In this document: positions 1 to 9,895 of the stretch, piece after piece | How the letters are laid out: every line of letters starts with the position of its first letter | Position numbering within the stretch: position 1 is the stretch's first letter | Made by a program: the position numbers and the translations under genes | The notes under the pieces: model-generated | Seen by the model: only the letters and a program-made list of their open reading frames with translations | Databases searched by the model: none | What the model was told of the DNA's origin: nothing | Assembly: GCA_008501585.1 (NCBI GenBank) | Contig: QQUN01000039.1 | Span: 1 to 64,000 of the forward strand | Source of the DNA: Pseudomonadota bacterium | GTDB lineage: Bacteria; Pseudomonadota; Gammaproteobacteria; Burkholderiales; Rhodocyclaceae | Reading direction: 5' to 3' | Length of the DNA stretch: 64,000 nt

Positions 1-2
1 TG

Positions 3-311
3 ACGAAGGAGCTGGGCGCGCAGCTGGTGGCCGATGACTTTGCCCCCCACGCCTTCTACAACGGTGCCCAGGGCCGCATCGAGATGCACCTGCGTGCGCA
101 GCGTGCCACGCGCATCGAGGTGGCCGGGCAGGCCTTCAATTTTGCCGAGGGCGAGGGCATCCACACCGAGAACTCCTACAAATACAGCACGGAGGAATTC
201 GGGGCTTTGGCGGCGACGGTGGGCTTTGTGACCGAGCAGGTGTGGTGCGATGCCGAACGGCTGTTCAGCGTGCATTGCCTGCGGGTGGACGCGCCGGACC
301 GCACCGACTGA
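3..311 (+). CDS. egtD: C-terminal fragment of L-histidine N-alpha-methyltransferase (EgtD-like); 5' end outside window
   Basis: Frame open from window edge; ...FAPHAFYNGAQGRIEMHLRAQRATRIEVAG...FAEGEGIHTENSYKYS...F... matches the C-terminal part of EgtD-type methyltransferases. Confidence 0.85.
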   Translation, partial: TKELGAQLVADDFAPHAFYNGAQGRIEMHLRAQRATRIEVAGQAFNFAEGEGIHTENSYKYSTEEFGALAATVGFVTEQVWCDAERLFSVHCLRVDAPDRTD

Positions 312-363
312 GCGCGCCACGCCGCCCGGGGCGGGGCGGCGCGTGTGACGGTGTGGCAGGCGC

Positions 364-1689
364 TCAGTTGAGCTGGGCGACGCGGGTGCGGGTCAGCGGC
401 GGGTTGTCGTCGAAGTAACGGCGGATGCCCTTCAGGATGGCGTTGGCCATCTTGTCCTGGTAGGCGTGGTCGTTGAGCCGGCGCTCTTCTTCCGGGTTGC
501 TGATGAAGGCAGTCTCGACCAGCACCGAGGGGATGTCCGGTGCCTTGAGCACGGCAAACCCGGCGTGTTCGACATCGCGCTTGTGCAGCGTGTTGATGCC
601 GCCGAGCTCGGCCAGCACGGCCTTGCCGACCTTCATGCTGTCGTTGATCGTGGCGGTCTGCGACAGGTCGAGCAGGGTGCGCGCCAGGTGACCGTCCTGG
701 CCGCCGATGGCAACGCCACCGATCAGGTCGGCGTCGTTTTCGCGCTTGGCCAGCCAGCGGGCGGCCGCGCTCGAGGCGCCGCGCTCGGAGAGCACGAACA
801 CCGAACTGCCGCGCGCGTCGGGCTTGACGAAGGCGTCGGCATGGATCGACAGGAACAGGTCGGCCTTGACCGCGCGCGCCTTCTGTACCCGTTTGTTGAG
901 CGGTACGAAATAATCGCCATCGCGGGTGAGCACGGCGCGCATGCCCGGCTCGGCGTCGATCCGCCGCTTGAGCAGGCGGGCGATCTTGAGCGTGACGTTT
1001 TTCTCGTAGCTGCCGCGGCGCCCGACGGCGCCCGGGTCTTCGCCGCCGTGGCCGGGGTCGATGGCCACGGTCACCAGGCGGTTGACCTGCCGTTCGCCGG
1101 CCGGGTCGCGTCGCTCGGTGTGCTTGGCGGTCTGAGCCTCCGCCCCGTCGCGGGTCGGCGTCGGCGCTTCGCCGGCGGCCGCCTCGGTGGGCGAGCTTTT
1201 TTCGATCAGCGCCAGCAGCGGGTCGATGGGCGTGGTCGGGTAGAGATCGACCACCAGCCGGTGGCCGTAGGCGCCGACTGGCTGCAGCGCAAAGATCTGC
1301 GGGTTGATTTCCTGCTTCAGCTCGATGACCACGCGCACCACGCCGGGCCGGTTGCGGCCGGCGCGGATGAGCTGGATGTACGGATCGCCCCCGGTCACGC
1401 TGTCAGGCAGATGCTTGAGCACGCTGTCGAACTCGACGCCTTCGAGGTCGATGACCAGGCGCTCCGGATTCTTGACGATCAGGTGCGAGGCCTTGATCTC
1501 GGCATGTGATTCGAGGGTGATGCGGGTGTAGTCCTCTGCCGGCCAGATACGCACGGCCATCAGCCGCGGGGCGGCGTGGCCGAGGGGGGTGACCAGCATG
1601 GCAAAGGTGGCGCTCGCCGCTTTCAGGAAGTGGCGGCGCGCGGCAGGCTGCCCTATCGGGCTGGGCGCTTCGCTATTTTTATTGCGCAT
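364..1689 (-). CDS. amiC: N-acetylmuramoyl-L-alanine amidase (AmiC type), AMIN domain plus amidase_3, Tat-like signal (ARRHFLKAA)
   Basis: VAIDPGHGGEDPGAVGRRGSYEKNVTLKIARLLKRRI ... SIHADAF ... VLVETAFISNPEEERRL amidase_3 motifs. Confidence 0.95.
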   Translation of the reverse strand: MRNKNSEAPSPIGQPAARRHFLKAASATFAMLVTPLGHAAPRLMAVRIWPAEDYTRITLESHAEIKASHLIVKNPERLVIDLEGVEFDSVLKHLPDSVTGGDPYIQLIRAGRNRPGVVRVVIELKQEINPQIFALQPVGAYGHRLVVDLYPTTPIDPLLALIEKSSPTEAAAGEAPTPTRDGAEAQTAKHTERRDPAGERQVNRLVTVAIDPGHGGEDPGAVGRRGSYEKNVTLKIARLLKRRIDAEPGMRAVLTRDGDYFVPLNKRVQKARAVKADLFLSIHADAFVKPDARGSSVFVLSERGASSAAARWLAKRENDADLIGGVAIGGQDGHLARTLLDLSQTATINDSMKVGKAVLAELGGINTLHKRDVEHAGFAVLKAPDIPSVLVETAFISNPEEERRLNDHAYQDKMANAILKGIRRYFDDNPPLTRTRVAQLN

Positions 1690-2159
1690 TGTTGTCCCGT
1701 ATCCGTCAAGGGGCGGATGATCGCTTCACGCCCGTCACCGTCAATTGCCAGCCTGATCTCGATGTCCGCCGGGCTGACATACGGCCCGGCTTTTTGTGGC
1801 CATTCGACCAGACAGACGCCCTGAGCTGAAAAGTATTCGTCGAGTCCTGCATCCAGAAATTCTTCTGGTGAAGTGAACCGATAAAAATCAAAGTGATATA
1901 AGTCTAATCTAGAAACTACGTAAGGTTCAATCAAGGTGTACGTGGGACTTTTCACACTACCGGTGTGACCGAGGCCTCTGAGCAGGCCGCGCACCAGCGT
2001 GGTTTTGCCCGCCCCGAGGTCGCCAAGCAGGTAGATCACCAGGCCCGGCTGCAGGGCCGGCGCCAGTGCCGCGCCCAGGGCGAGGGTGTCGGCTTCGTCG
2101 GCCAGATGCGCCTGCAGGCTGGGGTCGCTATCATCCGGGCTATGGACAAAATGGATCAT
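1653..2159 (-). CDS. tsaE: tRNA threonylcarbamoyladenosine biosynthesis ATPase TsaE
   Basis: Walker A GDLGAGKTTLVRGLLRGLGHTGSVKSPTYTLIEPY; 37 bp overlap with amiC. Confidence 0.95.
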   Translation of the reverse strand: MIHFVHSPDDSDPSLQAHLADEADTLALGAALAPALQPGLVIYLLGDLGAGKTTLVRGLLRGLGHTGSVKSPTYTLIEPYVVSRLDLYHFDFYRFTSPEEFLDAGLDEYFSAQGVCLVEWPQKAGPYVSPADIEIRLAIDGDGREAIIRPLTDTGQQCAIKIAKRPAR

Positions 2160-3248
2160 CAGGAGGTCTCCGGGGCAGGGGGCGGCGCGCTAGACGGCGA
2201 GGCGCTCGCGGCGCGGATTCGCGCATGGGGCCTGGGTTTGGGCTTCGGCGAGGTCGGCATCACCGGCACCGAATTGCCGGGCGCCGAGGCGGGCCTGCAA
2301 GCTTGGCTGGCGGCGGGGTTTCACGGCGAGATGGATTATATGGCCAAACACGGCCTGCGCCGCTGTCGCCCGGCCGAGCTGGTGCCGGGCACCCTGCGGG
2401 TGATCACCGCGCGGCTCGACTACTGGCCCGAGTCGGCCGACGCCGAGGCGGCGCTGAGCGATCCCGAGCGGGCCTATATCTCCCGCTACGCGCTTGGCCG
2501 TGATTATCACAAAGTGTTGCGTTTACGCCTCAAAAAGCTCGCCGAACGCATCGCCGAGGAGGTGCCGCATGGCTTTCGGGTGTTTACCGACTCCGCGCCG
2601 GTGACCGAAGTGGCGCTGGCCACCGAGTCCGGCATCGGCTGGCGCGGCAAGCACACCTTGCTGATCAGCCGCGAGGCCGGGTCCTTCTTTTTCCTGGGCG
2701 AAATCTTTACCGATCTGCCGCTGCCGGTCGATCCGCCGGTGCGCGACCACTGTGGCGACTGTACGGCCTGCATCACGGTCTGCCCGACCCAGGCCATCGT
2801 GGCGCCCTACAAGCTCGATGCGCGGCGCTGTATTTCCTACCTGACCATCGAATTGCACGGCGCGATTCCGGTCGAGTTTCGTCCGCTCATCGGCAACCGG
2901 GTGTATGGCTGCGACGATTGCCAGCTGGTGTGCCCGTGGAACCGTTTCGCACAACGCACCGCCGAGGCCGACTTCGCCGTGCGCAACGGGCTCGATGCCG
3001 CCTCGCTGGTCGATCTGTTTGCCTGGACGGCCGAGGACTTCGAAGCGCGCATGCCGGGCAGCCCGATCTACCGCATCGGCCATGAGCGCTGGCTGCGCAA
3101 TCTCGCGGTCGGCCTGGGCAACGCGCCGAGCACGCCGGCGGTGCTGAGTGCACTGCAGGCCCGCGCGGACGATCCGTCCGGGCTGGTGCGCGAACACGTC
3201 GCCTGGGCGCTGGCGCAACACGCCGACCGCAGCCCGCCATCGGCGTAG
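2142..3248 (+). CDS. queG: Epoxyqueuosine reductase QueG
   Basis: Two 4Fe-4S motifs (CGDCTACITVCPTQAI; CDDCQLVCPWNRFA), HEAT-like C-terminus; ORF 1965..3248, start moved to ATG 2142. Confidence 0.93.
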   Translation: MDKMDHQEVSGAGGGALDGEALAARIRAWGLGLGFGEVGITGTELPGAEAGLQAWLAAGFHGEMDYMAKHGLRRCRPAELVPGTLRVITARLDYWPESADAEAALSDPERAYISRYALGRDYHKVLRLRLKKLAERIAEEVPHGFRVFTDSAPVTEVALATESGIGWRGKHTLLISREAGSFFFLGEIFTDLPLPVDPPVRDHCGDCTACITVCPTQAIVAPYKLDARRCISYLTIELHGAIPVEFRPLIGNRVYGCDDCQLVCPWNRFAQRTAEADFAVRNGLDAASLVDLFAWTAEDFEARMPGSPIYRIGHERWLRNLAVGLGNAPSTPAVLSALQARADDPSGLVREHVAWALAQHADRSPPSA

Positions 3249-3276
3249 AATGGCCGCTTTTTGCGCGACCCCTGCC

Positions 3277-4086
3277 ATGCCTGCTGACCGTTCCCTGCCC
3301 ATTGGTGTGTTCGATTCCGGCGTCGGCGGGCTGACCGTGGTGCGCGGGCTGATGGAGCGCCTGCCGCTCGAGAACATCGTGTACTTCGGCGACACCGCTC
3401 GCGTGCCCTACGGCATCAAGTCGGTCGCCACCATTGGCCAATTCACCGGGCAGATCACCGATTTCCTGATGGCGCGCGGCGTCAAGATGCTGATCGTGGC
3501 CTGCAATACCATGGCCGCCGTCGCCGGCGACGTGGTGCGCAAACAGGCGGGCGAGGTGCCGGTGCTCGACGTGATCGAAGCCGGCGCCCAGGCCGCCGTG
3601 GCCGGCTCGCGTGGCCGCGCCATTGGTGTCATCGGCACGCCCACCACCATCAACTCCAACGCCTACGCCCGCCGCATGCACGCCCTCGACCCCGGCGTGC
3701 GTGTCTACTCGCAAGCCTGCCCGCTGTTCGTGCCGCTGGTGGAGGAGGGCTGGCTCGATCACCCGGTCACGCGCATGACCGCGCTCGAATACCTCAAGCC
3801 GGTGCTCGCCGAGCAGGTGGACTCGCTGGTGCTCGGCTGTACCCACTACCCGCTGCTCAAGCCGCTGCTGATGGACGTGGCCGGCCGCGAGGTGCGGCTG
3901 GTCGACTCCGCGACCACCGTCGCCGAACAGGCCGCGCAAACGCTCGCCCGGCTGAATCTGGCCAATCCGGGTGAGCAGCATGCGACCGTGCAGTACTGCG
4001 TGACCGACATCCCGCTGCGTTTTCAGACCATCGGCGAGCGGTTTCTCGGACGATCGCTGGGGCAGATCGAGCGGGTCGTGTGGTGA
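3277..4086 (+). CDS. murI: Glutamate racemase
   Basis: MPADRSLPIGVFDSGVGGLTVVRGL ... VACNTMAAV ... LGCTHYPLL motifs. Confidence 0.97.
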   Translation: MPADRSLPIGVFDSGVGGLTVVRGLMERLPLENIVYFGDTARVPYGIKSVATIGQFTGQITDFLMARGVKMLIVACNTMAAVAGDVVRKQAGEVPVLDVIEAGAQAAVAGSRGRAIGVIGTPTTINSNAYARRMHALDPGVRVYSQACPLFVPLVEEGWLDHPVTRMTALEYLKPVLAEQVDSLVLGCTHYPLLKPLLMDVAGREVRLVDSATTVAEQAAQTLARLNLANPGEQHATVQYCVTDIPLRFQTIGERFLGRSLGQIERVVW

Positions 4087-4171
4087 TCTCCGGCCGCGCG
4101 CATGGCGGCCCGTTCAGCCGGCGAGGCCTGCGCCGCTAAAGCAAACGGAGCGCTGTGGCGGCGTCGCTGTG

Positions 4172-4951
4172 CTACTTGCTGCCTCTCCCGTCGATCAGGC
4201 GGCGACGGGCCTGCCCAAGGTGGAACCGCATGGCGATGCGCGCCTCTTCGCCGTCACGTGCGCGGATTGCCGCGACAATGGCGGCATGCTCGCCCAACAC
4301 CGTCAGCGCGCGTTTTTTTGAGGCCGTTCGGGTCAGGCCCAGCGTGAGTCGCATCAGGCCGGTCATGGCCTCGTGAATGCTCTGGAGCAGGCTGGAATAG
4401 AACTCGTTGCCGCTGGCTTCAGCAATCAGCGCGTGGAATTCCAGGTCGGCAGCCGGCTCCAGCTTTCCGCTGTGGACACCTTCGGAAAACGCCTCATGTG
4501 CGGCCAGGATGGCGGCCAGCTGTTCATCTGTGTGGCGTTCTGCCGCGAGGCGGGCGGTGTCCCCTTCGAGCGTAATGCGCACTTCCTGGCATCTCAGGTA
4601 CGAGGCGATGTCCTGCGCCTTGGCGAAAGTCTTGATGCGGGGGGCCGGCTGATGGCTGACAAAGGTTCCCCGGCCCTGGTGCGAGGTGATGAGCCCGTCA
4701 ACGCGCAGTCGCAACAGCGCCTCCCGTACGACGGGCCGGGAGACGCCGAACCGCTCAGAAATTTCGACTTCGGACGGCAACTGCTCGCCCACCTTGACGC
4801 GGCCCGAGGTGATCTCCTCGAACACCTTGCCATAGAGCTGGTCGGACAGGCGGTCGTGCGGGCCGGCGGCCTGCAGGCGGTCCCCCGCGGACGCCGCCGC
4901 AGGGGCCAGTTTCTCGGTTGCGGAGGTATCAGCTGCTTTGCGGCGTGCCAT
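4172..4951 (-). CDS. GntR-family transcriptional regulator, FadR subfamily (FCD domain)
   Basis: GKVFEEITSGRVKVGEQLPSEVEISERFGVSRPVVREALLRLRVDGLITSHQGRGTFV winged HTH, then FCD-like helical domain. Confidence 0.93.
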   Translation of the reverse strand: MARRKAADTSATEKLAPAAASAGDRLQAAGPHDRLSDQLYGKVFEEITSGRVKVGEQLPSEVEISERFGVSRPVVREALLRLRVDGLITSHQGRGTFVSHQPAPRIKTFAKAQDIASYLRCQEVRITLEGDTARLAAERHTDEQLAAILAAHEAFSEGVHSGKLEPAADLEFHALIAEASGNEFYSSLLQSIHEAMTGLMRLTLGLTRTASKKRALTVLGEHAAIVAAIRARDGEEARIAMRFHLGQARRRLIDGRGSK

Positions 4952-5006
4952 GGCGAAGAATGAGCCCTGTGACTTTCAGTGATCGATTGAAGAACTATAC
5001 CTGCCC

Positions 5007-6590
5007 TCAGGCCGTCGTCATCCGCTTGCCGTCCACCAGTCGGGATACGCCGGACGGATTGCCGTCGCGCAGCGCGTCGGGCAAGAGGGCTTGCGGCAGA
5101 TTCTGATAGCACACCGGGCGCAGAAAGCGTTGAATGGCCGCGGAGCCCACCGAGGTTGAACGGGCGTCGGAGGTCGCCGGGAAGGGGCCGCCGTGCACCA
5201 TGGCATGACAGACCTCGACCCCTGTCGGCCAGCTATTGGCCAGCACTCGCCCGGCTTTCTCTTCGAGGATGGGCAGCAATTGCCGGGCCTTTTCAAGGTC
5301 GCCGTCGTCCATCTGCAGCGTGGCCGTCAACTGACCCTCCAGTGATTGCGCGACACGCGCCACCTCAGCCCAGTCTTCACACTCCACAACCAGAGAAGCG
5401 GCGCCGAACACTTCGTTCTGCAGCGCCTGGTCACTCAGGAAGTCGGCCGCCGAGGTGACGAATACCCTGGCCTGGCATTGGCAGGCGCCTTCGGCCGCCG
5501 CGCCGTGGCCGGCCTGACGTACCTTGGCGTGGCCGGCGAGCACACCCACCCCCGCGTTGTACGATGCATGAATCCCCGGTGAGAGCATGGTCTGCGCGCC
5601 CACTTTGGCGACGGCTTGAGCGGCCGCATCAACGAAGTGGTCCAGCGCTGTGCCACGCACGGCGATGACAAGACCGGGGTTGGTGCAGAACTGCCCGGCA
5701 CCCATTGCCAGCGAGGCCACAAAGCCTTCTGCGATGGTCTTCCCGCGGCTGTCGAGCGCATCGGGCAACAGAAAGACCGGGTTGATGCTGCTCATTTCCG
5801 CATACACCGGAATGGGTTGCGGCCGTGCCTGCGCCACTTTCATCAGTGCCGTGCCGCCACTGCGGGAGCCGGTAAATCCCACCGCCTTGATACGCGCATC
5901 CTTGACCAGCGCCGTGCCCAGGTCATTGCCTGCGCCGAACAGCAGCGAGAACACACCCTCCGGCAGGCCGCAGCTGGACACCGCCGCCTGGATGGCCCGG
6001 CCGACGAGTTCGGATGTGCCGGGGTGAGCCGAGTGGGCCTTGACGATGACAGGGCAACCGGCGGCGAAGGCCGAGGCGGTATCGCCGCCGGCAACGCTGA
6101 ACGCCAGGGGGAAGTTGCTGGCGCCGAAGACCGCGACCGGACCGAGGGCGATGTTCTGCAGGCGCAGATCCAGGCGCGGGAGTGGCTGGCGCTCGGGCAT
6201 GGCCGGGTCGATGCGCACATCCAGCCACTCCCCCGAACGAACCACCGACGCAAACAGGCGCAACTGGCCGCAGGTTCGGCCGCGTTCGCCTTCCAGGCGA
6301 GCCCGCGGCAGTCCGGACTCCAGCATGCAGCGTTCGATCAAGGCGTCGCCGAGGGCTTCGATCTCGGTCGCGACCGTTTCAAGAAAGCGCGCACGGGCCT
6401 CGAGCGAGGTGGTGCGAAATGCCACGGCAGCCGCTTCGGCCAGTGCGCACGCACGATCGACCTCATCGATGCCGCCGCCACCGTATTCGGGGCCGATTGG
6501 CGCACCCGTGGCGGGGTTGAACGCCTGAATGGTCGCGCCCTGCGGATAAACGGCCTGACTGCCGATCAAAGAGTGTCCCGTTACTTGCAT
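5007..6590 (-). CDS. Aldehyde dehydrogenase (NADP+), 2,5-dioxovalerate / alpha-ketoglutarate semialdehyde dehydrogenase type
   Basis: ALDH fold: [65 protein letters not shown]; typical of the sugar-acid pathway family. Confidence 0.9.
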   Translation of the reverse strand: MQVTGHSLIGSQAVYPQGATIQAFNPATGAPIGPEYGGGGIDEVDRACALAEAAAVAFRTTSLEARARFLETVATEIEALGDALIERCMLESGLPRARLEGERGRTCGQLRLFASVVRSGEWLDVRIDPAMPERQPLPRLDLRLQNIALGPVAVFGASNFPLAFSVAGGDTASAFAAGCPVIVKAHSAHPGTSELVGRAIQAAVSSCGLPEGVFSLLFGAGNDLGTALVKDARIKAVGFTGSRSGGTALMKVAQARPQPIPVYAEMSSINPVFLLPDALDSRGKTIAEGFVASLAMGAGQFCTNPGLVIAVRGTALDHFVDAAAQAVAKVGAQTMLSPGIHASYNAGVGVLAGHAKVRQAGHGAAAEGACQCQARVFVTSAADFLSDQALQNEVFGAASLVVECEDWAEVARVAQSLEGQLTATLQMDDGDLEKARQLLPILEEKAGRVLANSWPTGVEVCHAMVHGGPFPATSDARSTSVGSAAIQRFLRPVCYQNLPQALLPDALRDGNPSGVSRLVDGKRMTTA

Positions 6591-6731
6591 GTTTATCTAT
6601 CCCGAGTGTGGTGAAAGTGCGCTGACTGCGATCAGGAACCGTCCTGTTGAAACCGGGCGCGCCGCGGCAATAGCCGGCAGTGCGTCAGGCGCCTTGCCGG
6701 GGAGTGCCCCGGGGTGACGGATTGATTGCCG

Positions 6732-8261
6732 TCATTCGCTGACCTCAGCCGGGCTGGCCGGATCGGCCGGCTTCCGGATGCAGAGGAAGTAAATGAAAAC
6801 CAGGGTCAGGACGACGAAGAACAGACTGTCCAGATTCGTGAAGAACGTCATCGGATTGTTGTTCGAGATCGCCATCGAGCGCCGGAAGAACTCTTCAAGG
6901 TTGGGCCCCAGGATGAATCCCAGGACCATCGTAATGATGGGAAGGTCGTTCTTTCTCATGGCGTACGCGAGCACGCCCATCACCAGGGCGACGATCATCT
7001 GGAAGACCGAGTAGGTGGAGACGTAGCTGCCCAGCACGGCGAGCAGGGCAATGGCGCCATAGAGCGCGTCCCTGGGGATCGAGACGACCTTGACGAAATA
7101 CGGGCCCAGCAGATACAGCGTCAATGGGATGAGCACCACGGCGCTGAAGAAAAGCGCGGCCAGCATGGGGGCAATGAGATGGGCCTGGTTGGACATCAAC
7201 TGCGGGCCGGGCTGAATGCCGTTGATGACGAGCACGCCAAGCATGATGGCCATGACGGGGTCGCCAGGAATCCCGAAGGTGAGTGTCGGCACCAGGGCGC
7301 CACCACACACCGCATTGTTTGCCGTCTCTGCTGCGGCGATGCCCTGCGGGTTGCCCTTGCCGAAGCTCTCGGGGTTCTTCGACGTACGAACCGCTTCCAC
7401 GTAGGCGAGGAAGCTGCCCATCGATCCACCGGCGCCCGGCAGCACCCCAACCGCGTAACCAATCAGGCTGGACTTGATGTAGCACCCGAGGCCAACTTTC
7501 TTGATCTGTGACAGCGGCGGGAAGAAATCGCGCCGCCGGATGGTGACCGCACGGAGGGCGTTGACGATCTTGCTGGCGGTCTGCTGATCGCTCGCCTGCA
7601 ACAGTATCTCGCTGATTGCAAAGGCACCGATGATGACGGGCATCAAGTCAATGCCGCTGGTCAGGTCGCCAAGCCCGAAGGTGAAGCGCGCCAGGGGTTC
7701 GACGCCATCGAGCCCCATGGTGGCCAGCATCATGCCGATGCAGGCGGCGACGGCGGCCTTGAGAACCTTTCCGCGCTCGGAAATGACGATGACGATGATG
7801 GCGAAGGCCAGCAGGGAGAATTTTCCGCTGGTCTGGACCAGAAGTGACAGGTCTGCAACCAGTGGCGCCATCAGAATCAGAATGAGGCAGCCGAACGCTC
7901 CCCCGAGCATCGAGCCCACGGCGGCGTGGCCCAGGGCGAGGGCGCCCTTGCCCTGTTGCTGCATGGGATAGCCGTCGCGCGCAGTCATCATGGACGAAGG
8001 CGCGCCGGGGATATTCACCGTGATTGCCGTAATGCTGCCGCCGCACATGCCCGCCATATAAATGCTGGCACAGGCCATGAGTGCCGTCGTGACATCGAGG
8101 CTGTAGGTGAGCGGAAGCAACAGTGCCAGCGCCAGTGTGGCCGTGAGCCCGGGAATGGCGGCAAACACGGTGCCAATCAGGAAGCCGCCGACCACGTAGG
8201 CCAGCGTCGTCGGGTCAAGCAGCGTGCCAAAGCTGCTGCCGACAAGAATGATGAAGTCCAT
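6732..8261 (-). CDS. tctA: Tripartite tricarboxylate transporter, large membrane subunit TctA
   Basis: GTVFAAIPGLTATLALALLLPLTY ... GAGGSMGSFLAYVEA ... TctA family, 509 aa. Confidence 0.93.
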   Translation of the reverse strand: MDFIILVGSSFGTLLDPTTLAYVVGGFLIGTVFAAIPGLTATLALALLLPLTYSLDVTTALMACASIYMAGMCGGSITAITVNIPGAPSSMMTARDGYPMQQQGKGALALGHAAVGSMLGGAFGCLILILMAPLVADLSLLVQTSGKFSLLAFAIIVIVISERGKVLKAAVAACIGMMLATMGLDGVEPLARFTFGLGDLTSGIDLMPVIIGAFAISEILLQASDQQTASKIVNALRAVTIRRRDFFPPLSQIKKVGLGCYIKSSLIGYAVGVLPGAGGSMGSFLAYVEAVRTSKNPESFGKGNPQGIAAAETANNAVCGGALVPTLTFGIPGDPVMAIMLGVLVINGIQPGPQLMSNQAHLIAPMLAALFFSAVVLIPLTLYLLGPYFVKVVSIPRDALYGAIALLAVLGSYVSTYSVFQMIVALVMGVLAYAMRKNDLPIITMVLGFILGPNLEEFFRRSMAISNNNPMTFFTNLDSLFFVVLTLVFIYFLCIRKPADPASPAEVSE

Positions 8262-8264
8262 GGC

Positions 8265-8750
8265 TTAACCCCAGAGAGCCGGCAGACGAACGCCAAAGAG
8301 TTGCTCGAACACGATGTATCCGAAGGCGACAATTGCGGCCGACGTCACGAGTTTGTGGAGCCATCGATTCCGCTCCGAGAAAATCGTCGTGACTGCGAAG
8401 ACGAAGAGAAGCGATGACAGGGCGTAGCCAATCACTGAAAACAGTGCGATGTAGATGGAAATGGCAATGATGGTCAGAACGGCTGGCGAGACAAGCGGTT
8501 TCGCGGCGCCCGTGGCGCGCTCGCCGGAAGGGGGGTTTGCGTCGGTTTGCGCGCCTTTTGTCAGGCCTGAGGCCTTGATGGTCAATAGCAGACTGAACAG
8601 TGACGAGAGCGAGCCGAGCACCATCGGGACAAATGACGGACGAATTCCCTCTGCGGTAATCGGGCGGCCGAGCTTGATCGCTTCAATCAGGTAAATGATT
8701 GAACACACCAGGATGAACAACGGGAAAAGGGATTGTCTCTTCAGAATCAT
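8265..8750 (-). CDS. tctB: Tripartite tricarboxylate transporter, small membrane subunit TctB
   Basis: 161 aa membrane protein of 4 TM segments immediately before tctA. Confidence 0.85.
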   Translation of the reverse strand: MILKRQSLFPLFILVCSIIYLIEAIKLGRPITAEGIRPSFVPMVLGSLSSLFSLLLTIKASGLTKGAQTDANPPSGERATGAAKPLVSPAVLTIIAISIYIALFSVIGYALSSLLFVFAVTTIFSERNRWLHKLVTSAAIVAFGYIVFEQLFGVRLPALWG

Positions 8751-8766
8751 CTTGTTCTAACCTCCG

Positions 8767-8795
8767 CCATGCCTCTGGATGGCCCAGAGGCATGG
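8767..8795 (-). other. Intercistronic stem-loop between tctC and tctB
   Basis: CCATGCCTCTGG-ATGGC-CCAGAGGCATGG, perfect 12 bp stem, no U-tract, 12 nt after tctC stop. Confidence 0.75.
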
Positions 8796-8807
8796 TGACT
8801 GTGATTT

Positions 8808-9773
8808 TTAGAGGCCCAGCTCATCCATGACTTTGAATGTCGTCGATTGGAGCTGGTCGATCCAGTTCTGCACGCCGTTCGAGCCCAGCCAGCTCGGTGT
8901 CACGCCGACCGTGCCAAGCCATGTCTGGAAGTCCTTGTTGTCGTAGGCGGTCTTGAACGCGGATTCGAGCTTGGCGATGACGGCGGGCGGTGTGTTCTTG
9001 GGCGCCGCGAGCACAATGAAGCTGCCCGTCTCCAGTTCGTGCCCGAACGTGCTGATCGGCGGGACGTTGGGGTAGGACGGGTTTTGCTCGGACGACAGCT
9101 CCACAACACCGAGCGCGTCGCCGGAGGCGATGATGCCGTTGAAGTCGCCCAGGCTGGAAATCGCGGCATCCAGCTCGCCGGAGAGCAGGGCCTCCGCTTC
9201 AGCGCTCGACGAGCCGGCATAGCTGATCACATTGAATTTGACGCTCAGCATCTTTTCCAGGCGACGGACAGCGAGGTAGGGGCCGGAGCCCTTGGGGGCC
9301 ACGCCGACACGGACGGTGTTGGGCTTTGCCTTGGCTGCGCTGACGAGCTCGTCAAAGCTCTTGAACCCCGAATGCTTCGACACCACGATGGCATCGGCTT
9401 CCTTGGTGATGCGCGCAATCGGCGTCATCTTGTCGAGCGAGTAGCCCGGCACCATCTTTCCGCGCGGCAGGGTAATGATGCTGTCGTAGGTCAGCACGCC
9501 GATGGTGTGTCCGTCGGGTCGCGCCTTGGTCATCTGCATCAAGCCGGTGGCCGTGACGGCACCACCGATGTTCTCGACGTAGATCGACTGTCCGAGGCTC
9601 TTCTCGGCGATCTGGCTGATCTTGCGCGAGATGCCATCGGCGCCGCCGCCTGCGGGCCAGGGCACGATCAGGCGGATGTCGCGCGACGGAAAATCAGCGG
9701 CCGACGCCGATGCGGCCAGGACGCAAAGCCCGGCGGCCAGGATGATCTTTGATTTCAGTGACTTGATGAACAT
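8808..9773 (-). CDS. tctC: Tripartite tricarboxylate transporter substrate-binding protein (Bug/TctC)
   Basis: Signal peptide; FPSRDIRLIVPWPAGGGADGISRKI typical Bug motif. Confidence 0.93.
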   Translation of the reverse strand: MFIKSLKSKIILAAGLCVLAASASAADFPSRDIRLIVPWPAGGGADGISRKISQIAEKSLGQSIYVENIGGAVTATGLMQMTKARPDGHTIGVLTYDSIITLPRGKMVPGYSLDKMTPIARITKEADAIVVSKHSGFKSFDELVSAAKAKPNTVRVGVAPKGSGPYLAVRRLEKMLSVKFNVISYAGSSSAEAEALLSGELDAAISSLGDFNGIIASGDALGVVELSSEQNPSYPNVPPISTFGHELETGSFIVLAAPKNTPPAVIAKLESAFKTAYDNKDFQTWLGTVGVTPSWLGSNGVQNWIDQLQSTTFKVMDELGL

Positions 9774-9895
9774 GGTGTCTCCTCGGTAGTGAGAATGTCT
9801 TCTGATGTGTTTTATGCAGATGCTGAAGATTGCCGGGTATCTATTCGCTGGCACAGCCTCCATGAGATCTATGTGAGCATGTCGCTCGTGGTCGG

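Noticed and set aside
466-1509. 347 aa plus-strand ORF
   Set aside because: Antisense to amiC
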